Source of the DNA: Pseudoscleropodium purum | Taxonomy: Eukaryota; Streptophyta; Bryopsida; Hypnales; Brachytheciaceae | Reading direction: 5' to 3' | Assembly (NCBI GenBank): GCA_963969395.1 | Contig: OZ017795.1 | Location: 186,001 to 250,000, forward strand | DNA length: 64,000 bases | Part shown: piece by piece, positions 22,447 to 33,026 of the stretch | Position numbering within the stretch: the stretch's first letter is position 1 | Layout: every line of letters begins with the position of its first letter | Program-made: the position numbers and the translations under genes | Notes under the pieces: model-generated | Databases searched by the model: none | What the model saw: only the letters and a program-made list of their open reading frames with translations | What the model was told of the DNA's origin: nothing

Positions 22447-24230
22447 GAGACTCGGAAGATAGCCGAGCAGATCAAGGCGGTCCTGGGAGAGACTGGAACG
22501 GCCGCCGCCAAAGCGAAACTCTTCGACGAGAAGATCCACGAAGAGAGGAAACTATCCGATTCCCGGATGGTCCGGATTCTCGCCGACTTCGCTGAACAAG
22601 TGGAGACGGCAATGGTGGAGGGGCGGAAGGCTGCGGACCGGATCGAGGAAAGCAGCCGGAAGCTGACTGGAGCGACGTGCGACAAAGGGATTCATCTTTC
22701 GGATATCTCGCTACCGGATCTCTTTCCGGACGCGACTATTGCGAAGGATAGGAAGGATTGGACTCCTGAGTCCAAGAAGTCTGCACGGACTGGGACTCCG
22801 GGCAGGAGACCGGATATCACAATCGACCTGGAGTCTTCACCCGGATCTAACCCTGCGGAGGGGGAACGGATCCGGAACTTGAGTGAAGTCTTCGAGGAGC
22901 TGGTTCTGGAGGTCGGAAGCCCGACAATAGGATCTAGGGTTGTAGAGTAGATAGGATTTTGATTTCAGTTAGGAGTAGGAGCGGATTCGGATCCGGATCC
23001 GGCTCAACAGTATTAGGTTAGCCGGAAGTTAGATTAGGATGGCGGCGGACCCCCACGGGTTTTCCGCTCCTTTTTGTGCTTTTAGGGTTTTGACCCTTTG
23101 TATATAAATCGGTTCCTGAGATGGGAACTGGGAGTTGTTCATTTTGCAAACTTCTTGTACCTTTCTCTTCTCCTCATTGTGTGTCTTTCTCCAGCGCGAC
23201 AGGATTGTATGATGTGGAGTTAGGATAGTAGGAGCCGGTTTGCAAGTGATTTCTCCCCTTGGTGTTTATTTTCCGATCCTAGGTGCATGTGAGTAGGTAT
23301 CGAAGGGTTGGGAGTGAACTTAGTTCCTCAGCACGTCTAGAGTTTGAGATTCCGGGTGAAAAAGCCGTTGTTAGGCTAGGCGGGTAGGGAGGGATTCCTT
23401 AGCTGCGCTGGAACTCCCGGGTGGGAAATCCGGTTGAGTGTCCGATCTCCAGTGAGGTCTCACCACCCGTATGGGTAACGGAAGAACTTTAGTTGATGTT
23501 GGAACGGACGGGTGCACTTGTAACCACCTGTCTTCGCACGGATCGGAAGTAGCATCAAGGTCGTTGTAGTACGAGAGGGTCGAGTGTGGGGTCTTTGTGT
23601 GACCTGCAACCCGGATTGCTATCTGGGTTGTTGTGAAGGACCAAACCGGATCCGGATTAGCTTAGGAGTTTAGGAAGTAGGACAGTGGGTCTTCAGCCAT
23701 TATAAGTCACGGAAGGAGTGGTGGGTCTACCACTCTCAAATGTAAGCGGCGACCCCTCTGATGGTGAAACAGAGGCAAAACTAAACCAGATAGGATTACG
23801 GATACATGATGACCATCCCGACCGGATTGGTCATGACGGATTTCCAGGACCAGAAGTTGTAAGATCCTGGGATTTGGATATTTGCACAGACCGGATAGTT
23901 AGTAGGATCGGAAGAAGGAGTAATCCGGTCTGTAGTTATCCGGTGTGGTGGTATTTCTGGTTCTAGATCTAGGACCGGAAAGTAAGATTGGAATACTGAC
24001 TGAGCTTAACTGCTTAATAGAGCTAGATACTTCACAGGATCTCGTGGGTTCGATCTTTAGAGTCACTTAGTTATACTCTAGAGCAATTTTTGTGAGTATA
24101 ATGGGGAATTTACCTGCCTTGTGCTGCGACATCTTGCAAGGTTCGATGTAGAGGACTTGGCAATGCCGCTGTAATTGGAAACTCTTCCACCCGCCTTTTA
24201 CGCTCGGAACTCCATAATGACGATATATAA

Positions 24231-25187
24231 TTAAACTCCACGCCTTGTCCACGAGGCATATGTACTTTTGTCTTCTAAACTTAACGTTGGACTAGATTCA
24301 GCGCTTTGATGCATAGGTGGAGATTTGTAGACCAAACTATCAAAACAATTGTTGTCTATCAGACTATCAATTGTAGCATTAGCCTTTGCCACTTTCTCCG
24401 CCAAGACTTCGTCTACTTTACTTTTTGAAGTTTCCCCGCATTCCGTGCAAACATTGCCTTCGTTTACAAACTCCGTTTGCGTTTGTGCCGCAACATTTGG
24501 TGTAAAGGTCAAACGCGTTGGAACTGTGGAAAAGACTTCAGCCTCTTGCGCCTCTACATCTTTCTCCACATCTTTCCCCACATTTTTCAAAGAGCTTTCA
24601 TTGATTGCTTTTGTTGGAGATTGTACAGACCGTAATTCTTCAACATTTGAGGCTTTCTCCACACCATCTGTTTTCACCTTAATAGTATTTTTTAATACTT
24701 TTTCTGTTTCTCCCTCTGAATTGTACAAGTCGGGAATGTCCTTTTGATTGGCTTCAAGTAGAAGTGGGCAAGCAATTGTTGTCGGAAACGTGCTCCAATC
24801 GATCTTGCGCTCTAATATAAGTTCAGCGTAAACCATACACGCCACGCTATAATTAATATAGCCTTTGTTTCTGCGCTTGTTTCCGAATAGAACACGCCAC
24901 ACCTCCTCAGATCGATGGACAAAATGTTTGTTGTTGCAAGTCCATGGTTTACAACAAAAATCCCGTGTATGACTCTTATGCGACTCCTGAGGCCACAACT
25001 TGTCAATGTGGTACATTTTAACATAGGTTCTGCACATTTTTTATGTTCAATACTCCGCATCTTCATCTTGCCACCCGCTCTCTGCTTTAATTGTAGGGTC
25101 ATTTAAAATGTCAAGCCGAAGGTCGTGCGTAGCCCCCTTCACTTTGCTTTTTTTCTTCACTTCGCTTCCCAGAGTCACCCCATCCAT
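24231..25187 (-). pseudogene. Element-borne Cys-containing protein, copy 1, two stops
   Basis: The minus-strand frame starts at ATG 25,187 (MDGVTLGSEVKKKSKVKG...), reaches ESGWQDEDAEY, then meets TGA (25,047-25,049) and TAA (25,041-25,043), and continues KMCRTYVKMYHIDKLWPQE to a stop at 24,231. It aligns with the 28.5-kb gene: ESGWxxExx, MCxxYVKMxHIxKLW, then VWRVLF against VHRVLG, and NYSVACMVYAELILERKIDW against NYNVMAMVWAEIVLHKDVDW. The C-terminal half is Ser/Glu/Lys-rich, contains CTECGET, and does not match copy 2. Function unknown. A GC island with a TATA-like TATAAGG (near 25,425) lies about 235 bp upstream of the ATG. Element B ends only ~100 bp downstream of the stop. Confidence 0.6.
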
Positions 25188-25424
25188 ATTTCAATCACAT
25201 TCGCCGTTCATGATTGTCAATTGGATTCAATAACCAATTGAAGTGAATAAAAAAATCTTACGTGATAGACAAAAGTGATGGCATCAACCGCAACATAGTA
25301 ACACAAGATAGAGGACCCCAACTCTCCACCCCGTAGGAACAACTAGCGCATAAAGCAATAGTAGCACATCCAACTTGGCACCGAAGGAGAATTGAAGTGA
25401 GAAGAAATGAAAAGTCACTCCACC

Positions 25425-25660
25425 CTTATAGCCGTCCGCCACCGGACCTGCCCCGGACCACGCGAAGCGGCCCCAAACCTCATGTCCGCCGCGCGGACCG
25501 ACGACGTCCGCCTGTCGCCCCGTCCAACTGCCCTGACCGACCGACCTGTCTGACCGCCCCAATCGACCGCCCGTCCGACCGACCCGTCCGCCCGGACTGT
25601 CCGCACTGTCCGCCTTCCGACGCCGACCGCCCCACTTAAACACTGACCGCCGACGGCATC
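25425..25660 (-). promoter_or_regulatory. GC-rich island 2, likely promoter of copy 1
   Basis: Dense CGTCCGCC/CCGACCG repeats stop, in minus-strand sense, at GGCGGACGGCTATAAGGG, a TATA-like box about 235 bp before the ATG at 25,187. The motif is the same as in the element's terminal islands. Promoter role is inferred from position and the TATA box. Confidence 0.5.
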
Positions 25661-28080
25661 TGCCCAGCTGTCAATTGGTGCATCCTATGAGGCCATTATT
25701 ATTCAAAAAGAGCGGTAATATTTCAAAAATAAAACAGCCTAATAATCACTGCTAAATGAGGATCAATGTAATTAGTTTGTCATTTTCTTTTTTTTTAAAT
25801 GTAAACCCTAAACCCTATACCCTAATTACCCTAAACCTTTTCTTTTCTCCCCTAAATTGTTTTACGAATGAGGGGAGTGTGGTTAAGTTGAATATGTTTG
25901 AATTATTTACTGATATTATTCCTCTAAATAGGTTTTGAGAAGATCTGAAGATGGTGGGGATTTTTTTAAAGTTCATTAGGAAATCAAATGTTTTGCAAAA
26001 ATAATCAATTTCATTTTCATTGTAAGCAAATAAAATTTTAAAAAAAGGCCCCAATACATAATTAGAATAACAGTTAAATGGATTTCAACCTCATGATATT
26101 TAATGAAAGGTTGTGATTTCTCATTAAAAGTGCATCACGATCTTCAAATGAACATCGAGTCTTTCATATTTCTTAATGAAATTTTGATTAGATTTGAAAA
26201 CAAAGAAAAAGTATCAATGTTTTAACTTTCAAATCATGTATGGCTATATTTTTTCTTAAAAACATAGAAAAATTCGTTACTTGAGTTGGTGGAGTAGAAT
26301 ACATTATACATGTGTTATATTTATTTTGAAGGATAATTCCAATATTCTTATTTCAGATGTTCTTAAATATTAATTTTAAAAAAGAGGGTTCATTGTTTAG
26401 AGATTTAAAAAATTGACAAATATAATATCTATTATAAATAGGAATTGAATTCGGAATTCGATTTTTGAAATGATTCAAATGAACAAGATATTGATTATAA
26501 AATATTTCTTTGTTTGAGTTTTCAAAATGAATTCACGAAACAATTGCAAACTTTTGAACTTAGGTATATGGTATTGTTTTTGGTTTGTACTTTGTAGAGT
26601 ATAATATTTCCATTTTAATCCTAAATAAATGAAAAAATTCCACATGAATGAAATGTTTCTATGTATTGCACAAAGATTTCTACCAATTATTATGATAATG
26701 AAATACATTGTTACATTTCATAAAATATTCTACATAGAAAAAAAAAATCATTTCAGTTTTCAATCATGATAAACAATGTCTTCTACTCTTTCTGTTATAT
26801 GTTCGTTTTGTATAACGTGTACATTATACAATCTTTGAGAGCAAGGTAGTTCATTTTTGGCTCTCATTGAAATAGAAAATATATTTGTGTTTGGATTTTG
26901 AAATCATTATGTATTCTACGGTCTTGCAAGAATGCATCTTGTTTTTTCCTTTGAATCCTTTTGATATTTTTTTTTTTTCCTTTTTTTTCTATCTCGTAGG
27001 GCTCTTATTATCTTGTTCTCTTCATTTGACCAGCCTATTTGGCTTGGCTCTTAGTTTTTTGTTTTTTTTAATGTAATGGTTTATGCATATGTTATAAAAA
27101 ATATATATTATTTATCTAAAATTAATATATTGATGAACAAACGCATAAAGGCATTGAATGCTTTCACATTTAAAGTTATAAATCTATCATAAATCACTCT
27201 TGCAAATTTGAATGATTGAATCGAAAATTTGAAAATGTAATTACAAGAGCTTTCAATTCAATCAATTGCATAAATCATAAATGTTGAAATGCAACTCGTA
27301 TAAGTTTAGCATCTATGAAGATTAATTCATGTCATCCACATGCAATTTTCCAATTTAATAAAATGCAATTGAGTACTTTAATTTCTTTCTTTCCAATTCT
27401 CTAAGTAACATTCACTTCATATCTTTCTCTATTTGTTTATCTATTTTTTGGCAACAAATGGAGAAACCATCTTTGTCTATATTTACACATGCACTCTTAT
27501 TTGAATATTTGATTGATGAAGAATAGATCTATGAAATATATAATCATTGATTTGTTCATGTTGATTTATCTAATATATTTTATGTATGTATATATATATA
27601 TATATATATATCATTAAAGGAATATGAAAGACAAGATTGACAGATTGTGTTCGAATGTTGTTGATTTTGAAATGATTTAGTATTATATCATTTATAAGAA
27701 TATTATAATAGTGTTATGTTATAATATTCCTAAAACAATTGCAACAAATATTAAAATACATGCTAAGTTAGGTTTATTAGCCTACCAATTGTTCATTAAT
27801 AGACATAATTGAGTAGCCCCCTTAAATGAAAAATTTAATATCTAATATCTTACAATCCAAATGGAGGATTTGTCTAAAAATTTTTCCACATTTTTTCCAA
27901 CTAATTTACTACAAGATCCTACGGTTACATATGCCCCAAAGTATTTTTCTTCTAAGACTTGATATTTGCACTACTATTGGCAGTTTTGAAGTGTTTTTAG
28001 TAAAAAGAACTTTACAGGTTAAACATCTCTACCGTGAGATTTTGAAAAAAGAAAAATCTGTTTCATTAGGTTTAGGGTTT
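25661..28080. other. AT-rich spacer inside the hAT-like element
   Basis: No gene is supported in these 2.4 kb between the two divergent Cys-containing genes. It contains poly-T runs, a short TA microsatellite near 27,590 and telomere-like CCCTAAA words near 25,805-25,850. No terminal repeats were found that would mark a separate nested element. Confidence 0.6.
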
Positions 28081-28083
28081 AAG

Positions 28084-28315
28084 ATGAGCCGTCCGCCCTG
28101 TCCACCCCGTCCGCCGCGATATCCGTCCGCCCATCCTCCGTCCGCCCTGTTCGCCCGATCCGGAGTCCGCCCTGTCCGGCCCGACCGCCTCGTCCTCCGT
28201 TCGCCCAGTCCACCCGATTCGGCGTCCGATTGACACGCGGACTGATGTGGTCCGCATCATCTGGACGTCCGCCTCGGGGCGTCCGCATATATATATGGGG
28301 AGGCGGACGGCTCAT
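28084..28315 (+). promoter_or_regulatory. GC-rich island 3 with 14-bp inverted ends, likely promoter of copy 2
   Basis: The island begins ATGAGCCGTCCGCC at 28,084 and ends with the exact complement GGCGGACGGCTCAT at 28,315, so the 232-bp block can fold back. A TATA run (ATATATATATGGGG near 28,287) lies at its 3' edge, about 230 bp before the ATG at 28,520. The layout copies that of island 2 relative to its gene. Confidence 0.55.
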
Positions 28316-28519
28316 TTCGAACAATTGTTCTCTTTTGGAGTGGGCGGACCAGTGCATTGGAAGCTCTGCGCACCCCTTCCGCTTTGAGTGAATGATTGTT
28401 GTGGCATTGTTACAAATTTTCACAAAGTTCACACTTGTAAAATTTTAATTAATTAATTAAATCAAAATTTTGGTTCTTAAGCTTTCTAATTGTTTCATTT
28501 TCTTTGCTTCAGCTTCATC

Positions 28520-29784
28520 ATGCCGAAAGATAGAACACCCAAAAAAAGTAGTCGAAAGGGAAGACTCCAATTGTTCGATTGGGATGCTTGGGCCGATCCA
28601 TTGTGCGTGGGTGAATCGGGATGGGAAGAAGAATCAACAAGAGTGTGGGATTGCTCAATGTGCAAGAAGTATGTAAAAATGACTCACATTCAAAAACTTT
28701 GGCGACGTGAACGTGTAGAGCACCAAGCTCCACGTTGGGAAGGACAAATGTCTACGTGCCAAAGTGAGCACTTCAAACAACGATACACACAAGTGCATCG
28801 AGTTCTTGGCATTAAAAGCGCCAAACCAAATATAATGAATTATAATGTTATGGCAATGGTTTGGGCAGAGATTGTACTCCACAAGGACGTGGACTGGCGT
28901 ACTGCTACAGGTCGCAATGTAGAGAACTATAAGCGCACGGAATGTCGTTATAGATACACAGTGGAGGGGCGCAAGCGATTGCATGCCAGAGTGGTCTAAT
29001 CGAGGTTATCTACAACAACCTTCAGTTGTTCTACGAGATGCTGAAGATGCGTGGACAGATGACGATGATGACGATGATATGCAAGCGCCTGTCACATTTA
29101 GAGTTAGGCACGAGCGGGTAGAAGAACGAGAACGAATTGAATTCGAGCAACAAATGCAAGAGGCAACACGCAGAAGCCTTCAAAGATCGTGGACGGCAAG
29201 ATAGGCATGGTGGGTCCTATGGACATGAACACGGAACGCAATAATCTGAACATGGAAGAGGTGGTTCATACTCTGGTTACGATCCTCAAAATAGATATGA
29301 AGGTGGAAGAGGGAGCTATGGATTCACGCATTATGGTGGTTCAAGTGTAGTTGGTTCTCGTTATGGCACTCCCCCTGAAATTGGCTCTCTAGGTGGGACA
29401 GGTAGCTATGGCAACACGCACTCTGGTAGGTCTAGTGGATCTAGTTCATATTATACGATGCCCACTCAAGTGGGCTCCGAAGGTAGTGGAGGAAGCCATG
29501 TAACCCCACAGTATAGTTGCTCTCTTCCCGGAAGCGCCCAATACTATCCGGAATCAACTAGAAGTGATTCATACGGACATCATGGGGCCTCTTATTACGG
29601 GGCTTCAAATGAAAAAAGATCAGAGCCTACTACTCCGGTTCCTCCTCCCACTTTTGGAGGTTCAAATTATGGACAAGGAGGTGCACCGAGTGGATATCAC
29701 GGAAACTACGGAGGTGGTCTGTTCATTGGAGTACAAAGAAGAGGCAGCGGTCAACAATTTGAGTCCGATTCAGATTCTGAATAG
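28520..29784 (+). pseudogene. Element-borne Cys-containing protein, copy 2, with Gly/Ser/Tyr-rich tail
   Basis: ATG at 28,520 (MPKDRTPKKSSRKGR) opens a basic N-terminus, then ESGWEEE, a C45-x2-C48 pair (DCSMCKKYVKM) and an HIQKLW helix, to a stop at 28,999. Homologous-looking sequence continues in a second frame (to 29,204; LRDAEDAWTDDDDDDD, then Arg/Glu-rich) and in a third frame (about 29,180-29,784) with a Gly/Ser/Tyr-rich tail ending QQFESDSDSE, including a TAA near 29,240. At least two frame changes and one nonsense codon make it a pseudogene. A Cys-containing N-terminus joined to an acidic tail recalls hAT transposase ends with the catalytic core deleted. That is my hypothesis; the fold is not recognised. 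Confidence 0.55.
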
Positions 29785-29789
29785 GAAAA

Positions 29790-30385
29790 CATGCAAGTAT
29801 ATAGTGAGCATGTGTTTGCTCAATTTTCCCATTTTTACTCTCACGACAAGTATAGAGCACTAGATTGGTAGAAGTAATACAAAATTTTAAATGAATAGAA
29901 CAATTTTGAACAACAATTTTGTTCACTTTTTCAAAAAGTGTTGTGTAATAGTATACACCAAGTATGTATATAGGCAAGCATATTGTTGAAGACATCATTG
30001 TATTATTTTATAATAGCGTTGATGTATATGGCTATAAGAGACTTTGATAAATAATAAAAATATGAAGAAGAAATGTAATTTTGTAAGAGCCATATTATGT
30101 CTATTTTTGAATTTAGCATTTGAGATTAAATATGTATTAGCATGGTGTGTATTTTGAAATTATTGTTGTGTGTTTATTACATTTAGAAACTCGTAAATGG
30201 TAACAATGTATTTCTAATTAATTTATGAAAGATTAAATTATTTGAATATTTGAAATTTTGAAATTTTTCATTCAACGATTGCTACAAACTAAAATGATTT
30301 CTTATTCGTATGAAGAAATGCCCAAATTAGACAATTAGTGGTTCTTCTTTAGATTCTATTTTCAAATATGAAAAATAAATCAGAT
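29790..30385. other. AT-rich 3' region of copy 2
   Basis: AT-rich sequence with no ORF of interest; probably the 3' untranslated region and spacer before the next GC island. AATAAA-like words occur near 30,050. Confidence 0.4.
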
Positions 30386-30387
30386 CA

Positions 30388-30725
30388 GGCGGACGCTTGA
30401 TTTGTCCACCCGTGCCCGTCCAATCGGGCGGACGCTAGATTTGTCCACCCGTGGCCGTCCGATCAGGCAGACGCGGCTGTAGGGTTTCGGGGAGGCGGAC
30501 GACAGATGCGTTCGCTAGCCGCGGCCCGTCCGATCAAGCGGACGGTTTGGAGCCGTCCGATGGGGCGGACGGGCCGTCCGCCGCTGCCCGTCGGATCGGG
30601 CGGACGGGGCTCGAGGGTTTCGGGGAGGCGAACGGCCGATGCGTCCGCCACCCCCGGCCCATCCGATCGGGCGAACGGTTTGGGGCCGTCCATGCCCCAA
30701 TAAGATGGGCGGACGGGCCGTCTGC
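30388..30725 (+). promoter_or_regulatory. GC-rich island 4, upstream of the kinase-like gene
   Basis: GGCGGACG and CCGTCCG repeat through about 340 bp, in longer sub-repeats: phrases such as GTAGGGTTTCGGGGAGGCG and GAGGGTTTCGGGGAGGCG recur about 120 bp apart. It ends about 200 bp before the ATG at 30,921, the same spacing as islands 2 and 3 from their genes. Confidence 0.5.
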
Positions 30726-30920
30726 ATTGTCACTTTTGCTTTGCCCCTTGTGAATGCAAGGTGGAGCGGAGAGCTTGGTGGTTCATCCTCCATTGGCTCC
30801 TTTCTGAGGCAAGGCAAGAATGGTTTATTGGGGCCCCCTTGTTGCCAATTTTTTGGACACTTGCGCGTGAATTTAATTTCAAATTAAAAAATTTGATCTA
30901 TATCAATTTCATTTGTCACG

Positions 30921-32414
30921 ATGCCGAAGGGGAAGAAGAAGGTTGCGAAGCTTAAACATGGTGAGGGACCATCAAACTTGGAGGTAGCTCGCCAAAGTCC
31001 TTCGGAGGAATGCAAAAAATTCATGATGGAGCGCATCGTTCAATTTTATGAATCGGAAACAATATTGTCTTTAGACAATAAATACATCAGATATCAAAAG
31101 GAGTGCGTGTCTAAATTCAAGGTAGACATGACACAGATGTTGTTGGATGCATTGAATGTTCCGAAGTGGCATGACAAAATGCATAAAACGTACTTCACCA
31201 AATGTTTGGAGAACAAGGTTCATGACGCTTTGTGAAATTCCAAAGTCATTTTGGTTAAATATGGCAAGGAATATCGACCCAATGACGCCCAATTTGAAGA
31301 AGTGATTCTGAAAGCGGACTTGTTTAAAGGGCGATGTGCTCCATTCGCCAAAAAGCACAATCGAGTTGGTTCAATTGGTTGGTGGAAAAGCAATGATGGA
31401 GTTGTTGAAGCGGAAAGGACCAAACGGCACCTCATAGCACTTCTAGATACAGCACGCGTGATTGTTGTTGATGATAGAATGATGAGAGGTGGATATGCAA
31501 CGATTCAAAAGGTTCATATTGAAGGATGTCCACGAATACTTCCTTATTGGGAGTTTGCGGCAAAGAAATCCATTCACCACCAAACTCGACCCGATCTTGC
31601 AAAGTTAGAACATCAAAACGAATCAATGGCTGTTCGAATTCCACACGCGGGTGTGATACGATTTGCTGCAGTGCACGGAACGACGTGTGAAGGTTATGCG
31701 TATTGGTGGAATGGTGGAACTCTTCGACAAATGTTGAATATGGATAAGGACTTTCCAGACAACATTCAAATCCGTTTGATGTATACAAATCCAACCGAAG
31801 AGGAGGTTGTAAAAGCTCACCATTTAGGGCGATATTGGAAGAAGCATACGGAGTTGACATGGGCGTTTATGCATATAATATATGCAGTGCATCTTGCTAA
31901 ACATTTGTACAATGATCTTTCCCCGGACAACATTTTGTTGCATTTTCCAGAGGATGAGTCACGTGTGTACATTGGAGTTTGCAATTGGGGCATGACCACC
32001 TTAGCTTCTCAGCCAATGAAGTCTTTGTACACATTCACATCAGTAGATGAGATGAAACAAACTTTGCAGAGGAGATGGTGGGTGGATCCACATATTGCAT
32101 ATTTGCATAAAGCAGGTGCAGATGTGGAAGTCATTCCGATGTATTCACGTAAGTCGAAAGAGTATGCCGTTCGAAAAATTGCTCGGCGGATGAATGGAAA
32201 TAACATGTCAGAGGCGTATTTCAACGTGCTATAAAAAACACCTAGTGCGACACAATTTGCCTTTCATGACTTTGCAAAAGTGTTTTATGCTTACTTGAAG
32301 CGCATTTCTTCGAAGACTGACGATGAAAATACTAGTTTGGTCCATGTGATTACGCGATTTTCTAATACATATCGCTGGCCGATGCCAGATGAACATTTCC
32401 GCCATTTATATTAG
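30921..32414 (+). pseudogene. Protein-kinase-like (pseudokinase) gene, two in-frame stops
   Basis: One frame runs from ATG 30,921 (MPKGKKKVAKLKHG) to TAG 32,412-32,414, broken by TGA at 31,233-31,235 and TAA at 32,232-32,234; each time the sequence continues plausibly. The kinase fold is recognisable: a glycine-rich stretch RGGYATIQKVHI, WEFAAKKSI where the VAIK lysine lies, a hinge-like YWWNGGTLRQML, a catalytic loop YNDLSPDNILLHF (His and Arg of HRD replaced, Asp and Asn kept), and GVCNWG in place of DFG (metal-binding Asp replaced by Asn). Even without the stops it would look catalytically weak or dead. It lies inside the hAT-like element, behind its own GC island. It could be a captured host gene or an accessory gene of this transposon family. 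Confidence 0.65.
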
Positions 32415-32610
32415 ATTGATAGTGCTGAAGTAGTAGTTGAATAGGTTATATAGGCATTAAAAATTAGTTTAAAAATATAGAGTTGGAATGAAAAAAATTA
32501 TATGTGCAATTAGCCAAATGTGCACAATGTATGGTATTCTACATTAAATTGAATACATTTTGCCCATATTGATTATGTTTGTATTTGTGTTGATCTTGAT
32601 TTTTTAAATA

Positions 32611-32611
<1 letters not shown>

Positions 32612-32670
<59 letters not shown>
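32612..32670. repeat. TA microsatellite
   Basis: About 58 bp of pure TA repeats between the kinase-like gene and the right end of the large transposon. Confidence 0.95.
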
Positions 32671-32671
<1 letters not shown>

Positions 32672-32854
32672 AAGTCACAAATATTTTTAGTTTGCCTTTT
32701 GAAAATGAATTGGAATTTTTTCATAGTTTCAAGACTATTATGGACTCGTGGTCAAACTTTATAATCTTTCAACTTATAAGAGACATTGTTTTAATAACAA
32801 ATCGTGAACCATTGCACTTCATTTAACATTTAATTGTTTAAAGATTAAGGGAGT

Positions 32855-33022
32855 GACCGCGGGGCAGTTTGGGTAGGGCGGTCGGGGGAAATAGGGCCGT
32901 CTGGGCGGACGGGGCAGACGGACGGGGCGGTCCCGGTGGACGCTGCGTCCGCCGGGACCACGAATGTCAGCGGACGCCGCGGACACAGCGTCCGCGTTCG
33001 GACGTCCGGACGTCGTGTCAAC
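32855..33022. repeat. GC-rich island 5, right subterminal repeats
   Basis: GGCGGACGG, GGGGCGGTC and CGTCCGGACGTCC recur just inside the right terminus GTCAACCCTG. It shares the block GGACGCTGCGTCC, the complement of GGACGCAGCGTCC in island 1, so the two ends are inverted relative to each other. Confidence 0.75.
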
Positions 33023-33026
33023 CCTG

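Larger units (their letters stand above)
18030..22950 (+). pseudogene. LTR-borne ORF, copy B, interrupted by element A
   Basis: The 5' part (18,030-19,189) runs from ATG (MPPLRRSRQASPSGGE) to MAEET. The 3' part (22,452-22,950) resumes in frame with RKIAEQ and ends at a normal stop. The inserted element explains the only break I see. In order the protein has a conserved globular N-terminal half (GNTIFGALSGTRKVDWARII; then CPYLFHLY), an acidic Ser/Glu-rich linker with a KR-rich patch, a coiled coil (EAEIHRLQEEVDNLKA), and a hydrophilic tail. It resembles the large group of plant retroelement ORF1 proteins of unknown function. It is nine residues longer than copy A around GAPPDSKLA. Role unknown; possibly RNA or DNA binding for the element. 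Confidence 0.7.
17575..24131 (+). mobile_element. LTR-like element B (probable solo LTR), split by element A
   Basis: The left end TGTCACAGCTTA starts at 17,575 and the right end GTGCTGCGACA stops at 24,131. Removing element A (19,190-22,446) and one duplication leaves about 3.3 kb, nearly the length of A and collinear with it. TG...CA ends, a TATA box (CTATAAAAGGAGG near 17,849) before the ORF and a second TATA (GTATATAAATCGG near 23,100) after it fit a very long LTR whose U3 carries a gene. The flanks TACAT and TCTTG do not match, so a clean target duplication is missing. No polypurine tract or primer-binding site adjoins either end. Confidence 0.65.
17293..33026. mobile_element. Large hAT-like DNA transposon with cargo genes and nested elements
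   Basis: The left end reads CAAGGTTGACG and the reversed right end reads CAGGGTTGACA: 9 of 10 terminal bases match and exact 8-bp duplications abut them. Both termini run straight into GC-rich clusters of CGTCCG/GGCGGACG that contrast sharply with the AT-rich surroundings, and both contain GCGGACGCAGCGTCC. The 15,734-bp span shrinks to about 9.2 kb when the nested LTR-like elements (17,575-24,131) are removed. Genes inside are two related broken zinc-finger-like genes in divergent orientation and a broken kinase-like gene. No intact transposase core is visible, so this copy is probably non-autonomous. A related unoccupied site lies near 45.85 kb. The superfamily is inferred from duplication length and the CAGGG-type terminus. 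Confidence 0.8.

Noticed and set aside
17293..25660. A smaller transposon bounded by inverted islands 1 and 2
   Set aside because: The islands are in opposite orientation, but no terminal CARGGTTGAC or matching duplication is found near 25.66 kb, whereas 17,293-33,026 has both.
25800..25850. CCCTAAA-type words resembling telomere repeats
   Set aside because: Only a few imperfect copies; too short to indicate an interstitial telomere.
30451..30753. Possible bacterial contamination suggested by very high GC around 30.4-30.7 kb
   Set aside because: The GC is due to short tandem motifs shared with four other islands in the same element, not to foreign coding DNA.
31251..32234. The 327-codon kinase-like frame as a complete gene with its own start
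   Set aside because: Its first codon is not ATG, and kinase-like sequence continues in the same frame on both sides of the two stops, so it is the middle of a longer broken gene.
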